A stretch of 5,045 bases of DNA from Deltaproteobacteria bacterium (lineage in GTDB: Bacteria; Desulfobacterota_C; Deferrisomatia; Deferrisomatales; JACRMM01). The stretch's first letter is position 1. Each line of letters begins with the position of its first letter. Location of the stretch: the NCBI GenBank assembly GCA_016218905.1, contig JACRCS010000131.1, positions 1 through 5,045 on the forward strand. Reading direction: 5' to 3'. Below are positions 1 through 5,045 of the stretch, piece after piece. Below the pieces are notes generated by a model. It saw nothing but the letters and a program-made list of their open reading frames with translations. It had not been told where the DNA came from and ran no database searches. Both the position numbers and the translations under genes were made by a program.

Positions 1-177
1 CTCCTTGGCCCCGTCCCCGTCGAGGTCGGCGGCGACGGGTGAGCTGAAGGTCACTCGCCCGTGTCCCGAGAGCGTCACGGGGAAGCCGGCGCGCAAAGGG
101 GCGTCTGCGGCGCTAAGGGACGAGCCCAGGGGAATCGAGAGGATGGCCAGGAAGGCGAGGAAAGGGAGTCGAAGCAT
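1..177 (-). CDS. Exported FG-GAP/VCBS-repeat protein, N-terminal fragment (runs off left edge)
   Basis: Reading from ATG at 177, 59 codons stay open to base 1. The protein begins MLRLPFLAFLAILSIP, a short positive n-region and a hydrophobic core, followed by small residues with plausible signal peptidase I sites at about residues 22-26 (LSA-ADA), so export is likely. The mature part begins with GFPVTLSGHG, then SSPVAADLDGDGAKE at residues 45-59. The D51-x-D53-x-D55-G pattern after 'SSPVAA' is the calcium-binding signature of FG-GAP/VCBS beta-propeller repeats, and 'GFPV..' with 'SSP..ADLDGDG..E' is the usual form in secreted or surface proteins with several such blades. The start is well supported: AAGGAGG lies 8 nt upstream. 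It follows the membrane glycosyltransferase gene by 65 bp on the same strand. What follows the first repeat (more blades, a peptidase or a carbohydrate-binding module) is outside the window, so the overall function is unknown. Confidence 0.82.
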   Translation of the reverse strand, partial: MLRLPFLAFLAILSIPLGSSLSAADAPLRAGFPVTLSGHGRVTFSSPVAADLDGDGAKE

Positions 178-242
178 CTGACTGGCCTCCTTCACGCTGC
201 GCACGACGAGACTAGCATCGCACCGGGACTCGCGAGCAAAGG
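178..242. other. 65-bp gap between membrane glycosyltransferase and FG-GAP gene
   Basis: Apart from the Shine-Dalgarno site, this spacer holds one perfect 8-bp palindrome (CTCGCGAG, 229-236). I see no GC-rich stem followed by a T-run on the minus strand, so no intrinsic terminator is supported, and no convincing -35/-10 pair. Read-through from the upstream operon is therefore possible, but a weak or unusual promoter cannot be excluded. Confidence 0.5.
186..192 (-). promoter_or_regulatory. Strong Shine-Dalgarno site for the FG-GAP protein gene
   Basis: On the minus strand this reads AAGGAGG, a full match to the anti-Shine-Dalgarno core, 8 nt before ATG at 177. It fixes the start codon of the left-edge gene. 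It contrasts with the two upstream genes, whose starts have no comparable site, and suggests independent and efficient translation initiation here. Confidence 0.8.
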
Positions 243-2237
243 TCAGGGAACGACCTCGACGGCGAGCGAAGGACCCCTCCACTCGGTCCACTTCACCTCG
301 TCCTCGACCAGGTCGATGCTCAGGACGTAGCGACCGGGGTCGACGAAGGCGTTCACGGGGACGGTGGTGTCGAGACGCTCGCCGCTCCGGAGCGCTCGCG
401 GGAAGGGAGAATGCTGCTCGTTGCGCCCGAAAACGGATCCGTACTCGGCTCGCCACCTGGGAGCGAAGCGGACACGGGTGCTCGTCGGGGCGGGGCCGAT
501 CATCTGGAAGGAGACCCGGTAGCGCGCCCACTCCCCCTGCCGGATTCGAGGCGGGCCCTCGATCCCGATCCACTCGAGGGACGCGGGCCCCACGGCCGCG
601 GGAATGCAGCGGCAGCGCCGGACGATGGCGAGCGCCTCCGGCGGCAGGTCGGTGACGACGGCCAGGCCGAGCGCGGGCAGCGTCGTGCGGTTCGCGGTCC
701 ACCCTCGGCTTCGCGCGAAAGCCGCGAGCCTCGCGCCGTCCAGCGAGTTGAGCAAGAAGGCCGGGTTTGCCGACGCGTCGGCGGCACGCTGAAACGCCTC
801 GTTGCGGACGACCCCGTCCGTCGCCTGACCGAACGAGGCCGGGACGAGGTCGCCACGACCCAGGAACGCGAGACGGTAGGTCAGCCAGTAGCTCCCGTAG
901 AGGTCGCGGTAGCCCTGCCGCCGCAGGGCGACGGCGGCTTCGCTCGATTCCCTCAGCATCCCAGCGTGGATCGCGTCGAAAGAAAGACGGGGCGCCTGGA
1001 GCTGGCTCGCGGGCCCCAGGGCGCCGAGAACGATCCCGAGAACGGGGACGAGCGCCCTACGTCCGGAGCCGACGAGCCACTCGACCGCGAAGGCGACGAG
1101 CGGGGCGAGCCCGAGATACGAAGGGATGAGGAAGCGGACGTCGGCCCGGAGGTCGGTCCGCGCGATCGAGAGGGCCAGGATGGGCGGCATCGCCACCAGG
1201 GCCACCGAAGCCACCAGCAGGAACGCAGGCGAGCCGCGAGGCGAAAGGCGAAGTCGGCCGAGAGCCAGGGCGCAGAGTCCGAGGACCAGCGCGACGGCGA
1301 ATACGGCCGCGCCCGGGACCGTCGGAAGATCGGATCGGGCCGACCGCGCGCCGAGGAGCATCGGCCAGCCGTGCGTCAGGAGATCCACCGCCTGCGAGAG
1401 CGCTCCGGACTTCGTCGCGGCTGCGAGCTCGGGCATCCGGAGGCTCGGGAACCCCATGCGGACGTTCTCGATCCACCACGGGGCGCTCCCGCAAAGGAGC
1501 GAGCCGGCGAGAACGCCGAGCGGGAGCGGGCGTGCCCATGCGCGGGGTCGTGACGCCATCGCGAGCGCGACGACGGGCGCGAACGCCGCGGAGATCGGCT
1601 GGATCCACCAGGCCAGGCCGGTGAAGAACCCGAGAGCGGCGATCGGGGCAAGGCCCGGCCTTTCGCCCTCGGTGGTCCGGGTCGCCGCGAGAAGGGCCGC
1701 GGCGAGGGCGGTCACCACCGAGGTGTAGGCGCCATCGGATGTCAGCCCCTTGTAGAAGAAGAAGGAGGGCCCGAGCCCGAGGGTGAGCGACGCGACGATT
1801 CCCGCCCGTACGCCCCAAGCTCGCCGGCACGTCTCGCCGACGAGCAGGACGGTGGCGGTGAGGAGGAGCGCCAGGAACAGCCGGTAGGTCGAGACGCCCG
1901 CGGGGAGGACGCGGAAGAGAAAGGAGAGGAGATGAGGTTCGAGAGATCCGTTGTAGAAGACTCCCCAGTGGAAGACCGGGTGCGAGCCGTGATCGCGGAT
2001 GTCGATGGCCATGAGGGCGGGCACGGCCTGGTCGGAAGTGAATGGGATCCGGCCCCGGCCCACCATGAAGGAAACGGAGGCGAGGAGCGAGAGGACAGCC
2101 ACCCCGCCGACGGCGAGGCGGTCCCGGACCAGGTTGGCGGGCTCGGGCGTTGCGCCTTGCCGAATCGGCCTCAGCGCCCCTCCGGCGCCCCGCCGTTGCC
2201 CGACTTCGGAGGATCCGGCTCGACGGGCCCTTCCCAC
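243..2237 (-). CDS. GT-C type membrane glycosyltransferase-like protein with soluble C-terminal beta domain
   Basis: This 664-residue polytopic protein resembles the PMT/ArnT-like (GT39/GT83) superfamily, whose members move a sugar from a polyprenyl-phosphate donor on the outer face of the membrane. Hydrophobic segments lie at about residues 43-60, 115-134, 145-162, 170-186, 196-228, 238-256, 307-327, 336-358, 368-388 and 395-412. The first outer loop contains FTSDQ (D69), placed like the catalytic acidic residue of GT-C enzymes, followed by YNGSLEP at 95-101. ADVRFLIPSYLGLAPL (365-380) resembles the late-helix 'D-R-Y-L-x-P' signature of the superfamily. A soluble stretch (413-550) carries YGSYWLTYRLAFL (447-459). 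Residues 552-664 form a beta-rich domain ending PGRYVLSIDLVEDEVKWTEW. The start is uncertain: GTG at 2237 has no clear Shine-Dalgarno and overlaps the methyltransferase by 67 bp. A CTG at 2174, sharing CTGA with that gene's stop and preceded by GGAGG, would give 643 residues. Substrate unknown; a non-catalytic GT-C homologue is possible. Confidence 0.85.
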   Translation of the reverse strand: MGRARRAGSSEVGQRRGAGGALRPIRQGATPEPANLVRDRLAVGGVAVLSLLASVSFMVGRGRIPFTSDQAVPALMAIDIRDHGSHPVFHWGVFYNGSLEPHLLSFLFRVLPAGVSTYRLFLALLLTATVLLVGETCRRAWGVRAGIVASLTLGLGPSFFFYKGLTSDGAYTSVVTALAAALLAATRTTEGERPGLAPIAALGFFTGLAWWIQPISAAFAPVVALAMASRPRAWARPLPLGVLAGSLLCGSAPWWIENVRMGFPSLRMPELAAATKSGALSQAVDLLTHGWPMLLGARSARSDLPTVPGAAVFAVALVLGLCALALGRLRLSPRGSPAFLLVASVALVAMPPILALSIARTDLRADVRFLIPSYLGLAPLVAFAVEWLVGSGRRALVPVLGIVLGALGPASQLQAPRLSFDAIHAGMLRESSEAAVALRRQGYRDLYGSYWLTYRLAFLGRGDLVPASFGQATDGVVRNEAFQRAADASANPAFLLNSLDGARLAAFARSRGWTANRTTLPALGLAVVTDLPPEALAIVRRCRCIPAAVGPASLEWIGIEGPPRIRQGEWARYRVSFQMIGPAPTSTRVRFAPRWRAEYGSVFGRNEQHSPFPRALRSGERLDTTVPVNAFVDPGRYVLSIDLVEDEVKWTEWRGPSLAVEVVP
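2171..2183 (-). promoter_or_regulatory. Possible coupled start of the membrane glycosyltransferase (GGAGG then CTGA overlap)
   Basis: On the minus strand this reads GGAGGGGCGCTGA. The TGA is the methyltransferase stop, and the CTG at 2174-2172 is in frame with the membrane protein. GGAGG lies 4 nt before the CTG, somewhat closer than ideal. A 4-nt start/stop overlap is the usual geometry of coupled genes, but CTG is a rare start codon, so the GTG at 2237 remains the formal alternative. The next conventional in-frame start downstream (GTG at 2102) would cut into the first membrane helix and is unlikely. Confidence 0.3.
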
Positions 2238-3631
2238 CGGTGCAGGCGTCTCTCAGCGGGCTGTCCGGACGAGTCGCGAAGCCGGAGACAGAGGTCGAAG
2301 GGAGGAGGAGGAAGCGCGGAGTAGTGGAGGAGAGCCTGGAAACCCACTCCGTCGTGCTCGAGCCCGTGCGCGGAGGCGACGTCCGCCCGCGCCATGCCTT
2401 CGGCCCGATGGGCAATGGCTCCCGAGGGGCCGCGCACGACGATGCTCGCTTCCGCCGGCTGCCCGGAGGCGTCGTCCGTGAAGAAGGCCCAGCCGGTGAG
2501 GTGAAGACCCGACGCCCGTTTCTCCAGGACGTCGAGGAAAGAGACGAGGCGATCGCTGTCGGGTTGCGGGACGAGCGCTTCGCTCGTCAATTCGGGTCGA
2601 ACCGGGCGTGGGCCCCGCGGCGGGCCGGTTTGCGCCTTCCGGCGAGCGACGACGTAGATGTTGTCCCCACGGTCCGCCGTGGAGCCTCCGGATTGCCGGA
2701 TGAAGCCCTCGAGCTGCTCTCGTCGGAACGGCACCGCAGACGGAGGGCCTGAGTAGTCGACGGCCTCGACTGCCACCGTGTCGTAGTCGAGCCTGTCCCG
2801 GGTCTCGGCCGTGACGACCTCGAACCCGTCGCGCTCGAGCAACGCACGGACCTCCCCGAGAGAGAACTCGCGGTTGTGCCGCCCGTGAACCCCGTTGCCG
2901 ACGCAGTAGAGGTCGAAGATGTTCCTGCCGGCGAGCATGGCGGCGACGTTCGTCATCCGGAGCGCGGTCGGGAGCGTGAGGACGAGGTGCCCTCCGGGCC
3001 TGAGGATCCTCCGGAGCTCCCGGAAGACGCGAAGCGGGTTGACAACGAGGTGCTCGAGCGTCTCGCAGAAGTAGACGACGTCGAACGAGTGCTCCGCGTA
3101 GGGATACGGATGCACGGTCTCGAGGTTGAACGTCGGGAAGTCGAAGTCGAATTCCAGGCCGAGCCGGGGGCTGTGCAGCCGTTGCCGGGCCTTCCCGATC
3201 CGGGTGGAGAAGATGTCGTGCTCGAAGAAGTTCGACCCGACGAGCTTCGCTCCGGGGAAGACGGCCCGGAGGAGGACGTGAAACAGGTACGGGCCGGCCC
3301 CGATCTCCAGGACGGAGCCGGTCACCGGCCGGGGAGTCACGTCGAGGGTGTTCAGGAATCGGCCGAAGGCGTCCGCGCTGTAGGTGCGGATCAGCTCCGG
3401 AGGCGCCCCATCGAGCTCGAAGCTCAGGAGGTAGCCCATGAGCGCCGGCGCATCTGCGATGAGGCTCTGGGTGAACTTCGACTCGGCCGCGTCCTGGGCC
3501 GCTCGCGCCAGCGCGGCGAAGCGATCGGTCAGGGACCGAGCGTCGAGTGATTCCGGGCGGGCGATCGCCTCCGTCGCGGCCCGAACGAGGGCGGCCGCGG
3601 AATCCCGGCGAGGGCGGCGCAGCCAGGTCAT
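2171..3631 (-). CDS. Class I SAM-dependent methyltransferase with C-terminal beta-rich accessory domain
   Basis: The 486-residue protein is taken from ATG at 3631. The same frame is open up to 3811, but that extension is arginine-rich and lies antiparallel-free inside the upstream glycosyltransferase gene, so it is rejected. Residues 1-100 are a helical N-terminal region. The Rossmann methyltransferase core follows: motif I VLEIGAGP (107-114, the SAM-binding E-x-G-x-G loop), FDVVYFCETLEHL (183-195, typical of Methyltransf_11/23-type enzymes) and ILRPGGHLVLTLPT (209-222). GRHNREFSLGEVRALLERDGFEV (250-272, in two parts GRHNREFS and LLERDGFEV) is familiar from methyltransferases in polysaccharide loci. 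A Pro/Arg-rich linker (about 331-362) leads to a tail domain (about 365-470) with LTGWAFFTDD, ARADVASAHG and VGF. Tails with 'R-x-DVA-x-A-x-G ... GF' occur on glycosyltransferases, methyltransferases and sulfotransferases of surface-glycan clusters. It probably methylates a sugar or glycan acceptor in the cytoplasm. No Shine-Dalgarno is visible, suggesting translational coupling to upstream genes. Confidence 0.87.
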   Translation of the reverse strand: MTWLRRPRRDSAAALVRAATEAIARPESLDARSLTDRFAALARAAQDAAESKFTQSLIADAPALMGYLLSFELDGAPPELIRTYSADAFGRFLNTLDVTPRPVTGSVLEIGAGPYLFHVLLRAVFPGAKLVGSNFFEHDIFSTRIGKARQRLHSPRLGLEFDFDFPTFNLETVHPYPYAEHSFDVVYFCETLEHLVVNPLRVFRELRRILRPGGHLVLTLPTALRMTNVAAMLAGRNIFDLYCVGNGVHGRHNREFSLGEVRALLERDGFEVVTAETRDRLDYDTVAVEAVDYSGPPSAVPFRREQLEGFIRQSGGSTADRGDNIYVVARRKAQTGPPRGPRPVRPELTSEALVPQPDSDRLVSFLDVLEKRASGLHLTGWAFFTDDASGQPAEASIVVRGPSGAIAHRAEGMARADVASAHGLEHDGVGFQALLHYSALPPPPFDLCLRLRDSSGQPAERRLHRWEGPVEPDPPKSGNGGAPEGR

Positions 3632-3687
3632 CAGCACGGCGGAAGTGTAGCGGGCACGGGAGTGAGCTGAGGCTGGCGGGCGCTCAT
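3631..3687 (-). CDS. Possible 18-codon coupling mini-ORF between glycosyltransferase and methyltransferase
   Basis: The ATG at 3687 overlaps the glycosyltransferase stop as ATGA. The frame encodes MSARQPQLTPVPATLPPC and ends at a TGA (3633-3631) whose last base is the A of the methyltransferase ATG (TGATG). It thus spans the gap between the two genes exactly, with a start/stop overlap at both ends. The methyltransferase start has no Shine-Dalgarno of its own, so ribosomes finishing the mini-ORF could re-initiate there. The peptide is too short and proline-rich to suggest a function. In high-GC DNA an 18-codon open stretch is unremarkable, so chance remains a real alternative. Confidence 0.25.
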   Translation of the reverse strand: MSARQPQLTPVPATLPPC

Positions 3688-5045
3688 CTCCCGAGGCCGT
3701 CCACCCTTTCGACGATCCTCCGCGCGGCGTGGCGCCAGGTCCACTTCTCGTGCATCTCCGCCGTCGCGGCGCGGCCTTTCGCCGCCGCCTCCTCGCGGTT
3801 CCGGAAGACATGGCGGAGGAGGTGGGCGAGGTGGTCCGGGTCGGGGTCGGCCCAGGAGAAGCCGGTGTAGTAGGGGCACTTGGCGACGGCAGGGACAGTT
3901 CCCCTCACGCGGAGAGGGTAGGAGATCCCGTCATGAACGAACTCAATGTGGGCGCCCCAGTCTGTCGCGATGGTCGGGAGGCCGCAGGCCATCGCCTCCA
4001 TGAGAGGCATGTCCCAACCCTCGCCGCGGCCGGCGGAGACGTAGCAGTCGGCGGAACTGTAGAGGACGCCGAGCTGATGGTACGGAAACTCGTGGTTGTA
4101 GACGAACGCGATCCGTCCTCCGGACGGAGAGAGCGGGAGCTGGGAAACGAGCTCGCGGACACGGACCCCCGGGTCGCGGTTGATGACCTTGCAGAGGAGG
4201 ACGACCGGGTCCGACGCCCGGAAGACGCGGTTGAAGGTCGTGAGGAGGAGCTCGGGTTGCTTGCGCTCGCCCCACTCGAAGTTCGAGAGGAAGACGAAGT
4301 CTCCACGGGGGCTCGGGACGGCCTTGATCCCCGGGTGGAAGTGGTCGACGTCGACGCCGAGGGGCATGACGTGGACGGGCTTCGTGACGCCGGACGAGAG
4401 GAGGCCCTCTCGGTTGAACCGCGTCGGGACCCAGACCTCGTCCATGAGGTTCGCCTGGCGGACCCACTCGGCAGGAAAGCCGTCGACCTCGAGCATCGTG
4501 TAGCCGATCCGGACCCGACCGCGGCCACGCTGAAAGACGTCGCCCTGACCGTAGATGACTCCGACGTCGGGGCGGTCCCGGTCCTGTCGCTGGGCGACGA
4601 CGTTCAGTAGGTAGTCCCTGCTATCGGGAGGTTCCTGGAGGGGGAAGGGGGAGCCGGGGCCGTAGATGTAGGAGTACGACGTCCGCACTCCCTCGGCGTC
4701 GAGCGCCCGCAGGAACTCCCGGCTGCTCATGGCGTAACCGGTCGGGAAGTTCAGGATCGACTGCCACGAGAGCGTGCGGGTATAGCGCGCCTCGAGGTGG
4801 GGCTTCCACTTCCTCTCGAAGACGCTTCGGCTCCGGCGGAAGAGCTTCTCGAAGAACGCCGGGTCGGAGGCCGTGGAACCGTGCTCCTCGTGGATGAGGG
4901 TGACGGCCCCGCAGCAGACAGTGCGAAAGCCCGCCTCGCGCGCGCGGAGGCAGTAGTCGGTGTCCTCGAAGTACGACTCGAAGTCCTCAGAGAGGCCGCC
5001 GATGGCGTCGAGGGTCTCCCTCTTCAGGTACGCGCAGGCGAAGAC
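3684..5045 (-). CDS. GT2-GT4 fusion glycosyltransferase, C-terminal 453 residues (5' end outside window)
   Basis: The frame is open from the right edge to TGA at 3684. ATG at 4730 is internal: it sits in the conserved run ILNFPTGYAMSSREFL at the start of the GT4 domain, and coding sequence continues through it. Visible residues 1-58 are the end of a GT-A/GT2 domain: an IGGLSEDF turn, then YFEDTDYCLRAREAGF (25-40) with the 'ED' catalytic-base motif, and TLIHEEHGST (49-58). A charged helical linker (about 59-90) joins a GT-B/GT4 domain. That domain shows IGYTMLEVDGFPAEWVRQ (180-197) and MDEVWVPT, VMPLGVDVDHFHPG (226-239), FEWGERKQPELL (256-267) and the EX7E donor-site motif EGWDMPLME (342-350), followed by AMACGLPTIATDWGAHIEFV. 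Such enzymes use nucleotide-sugar donors in the cytoplasm, so this protein probably adds two sugars in succession. It is the first visible gene of a tight minus-strand cluster. Donor and acceptor specificity cannot be inferred. Confidence 0.92.
   Translation of the reverse strand, partial: VFACAYLKRETLDAIGGLSEDFESYFEDTDYCLRAREAGFRTVCCGAVTLIHEEHGSTASDPAFFEKLFRRSRSVFERKWKPHLEARYTRTLSWQSILNFPTGYAMSSREFLRALDAEGVRTSYSYIYGPGSPFPLQEPPDSRDYLLNVVAQRQDRDRPDVGVIYGQGDVFQRGRGRVRIGYTMLEVDGFPAEWVRQANLMDEVWVPTRFNREGLLSSGVTKPVHVMPLGVDVDHFHPGIKAVPSPRGDFVFLSNFEWGERKQPELLLTTFNRVFRASDPVVLLCKVINRDPGVRVRELVSQLPLSPSGGRIAFVYNHEFPYHQLGVLYSSADCYVSAGRGEGWDMPLMEAMACGLPTIATDWGAHIEFVHDGISYPLRVRGTVPAVAKCPYYTGFSWADPDPDHLAHLLRHVFRNREEAAAKGRAATAEMHEKWTWRHAARRIVERVDGLGR

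Noticed and set aside
229..236. Palindrome CTCGCGAG as an operator or terminator stem
   Set aside because: Eight bases is common by chance at this GC content, there is no loop and no following T-run, and no second copy was seen nearby.
61..330. Plus-strand open frame of 89 codons at the left end
   Set aside because: It covers the 5' end of the FG-GAP gene, the spacer and the 3' end of the GT-C gene. Its protein is Gly-, Arg- and Ser-rich without a domain, and the minus strand explains the region better.
411..1553. Long plus-strand open frame opposite the GT-C gene (380 codons)
   Set aside because: It is very rich in Arg, Glu and Gly with no hydrophobic core or domain, and lies wholly antisense to a gene with clear membrane helices and motifs. 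This is typical of an antisense shadow in high-GC DNA.
1057..2415. Alternative minus-strand frame overlapping the GT-C and methyltransferase genes (452 codons)
   Set aside because: It is Pro- and Arg-rich with low complexity throughout and would run through two well-supported genes in another frame.
2876..3550. Plus-strand open frame opposite the methyltransferase (224 codons)
   Set aside because: Its composition is dominated by Glu, Val, Arg and Asp with no recognisable domain, and the opposite strand encodes an intact SAM-binding core.
3643..3650. CTACACTT on the minus strand as a -10 promoter element for the methyltransferase
   Set aside because: It matches only 4 of 6 consensus bases, lies too close to the ATG for a leader, and no matching -35 element was seen.
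3632..3811. 60-residue N-terminal extension of the methyltransferase
   Set aside because: It is Arg- and Pro-rich, lies mostly inside the 3' end of the glycosyltransferase gene in another frame, and the ATG at 3631 gives a sensible N-terminus just after that gene ends.
3729..4610. Plus-strand open frame opposite the GT4 domain (293 codons)
   Set aside because: It is an antisense shadow of a highly conserved GT4 domain; it has no domain signature, and I saw no start context supporting it.
1..5045. tRNA, rRNA, CRISPR, insertion-sequence or riboswitch features
   Set aside because: I found no regular direct repeats, terminal inverted repeats, transposase motifs or conserved RNA folds by reading; nearly the whole window is occupied by protein-coding sequence.

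Overview
The window is high in GC and all credible genes lie on the minus strand, reading right to left. It looks like part of a surface-glycan or glycoconjugate locus from a high-GC environmental bacterium. An Acidobacteriota or Myxococcota-like source fits the codon use and protein styles, but this is an impression and cannot be settled from 5 kb.

Layout, in transcription order from the right edge. (1) 5045-3684: the 3' part of a two-domain glycosyltransferase. The end of a GT-A/GT2 domain runs without interruption into a complete GT-B/GT4 domain, and the real start is outside the window. (2) 3631-2171: a class I SAM-dependent methyltransferase with an extra C-terminal beta-rich domain of the type often attached to glycan enzymes. 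A 52-bp gap separates it from gene 1. (3) 2237-243: a polytopic GT-C-type membrane glycosyltransferase-like protein (PMT/ArnT style) with a soluble C-terminal beta-sandwich-like domain; its 5' end overlaps the methyltransferase. (4) After a 65-bp gap, 177-1: the first 59 codons of an exported protein with a signal peptide and a first FG-GAP/VCBS-type calcium-binding repeat; it runs off the left edge.

Genes 1-3 are packed tightly enough to be one transcript and plausibly act together. The cytoplasmic GT2-GT4 enzyme adds sugars from nucleotide donors, the methyltransferase modifies the product or a sugar intermediate, and the GT-C protein transfers a sugar from a polyprenyl-linked donor on the outer face of the membrane. 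Substrates cannot be read from the sequence. Gene 4 has its own strong Shine-Dalgarno sequence and may be functionally separate.

The points most worth a second look are the GT2-GT4 fusion, whose methionine at 4730 is a false start; an 18-codon mini-ORF that bridges genes 1 and 2 with start/stop overlaps at both ends; the beta-rich tails on both the methyltransferase and the GT-C protein; and the hidden FG-GAP gene at the left edge. I see no RNA gene, mobile element, CRISPR array or convincing terminator. The plus strand holds only antisense shadow frames typical of high-GC coding DNA.
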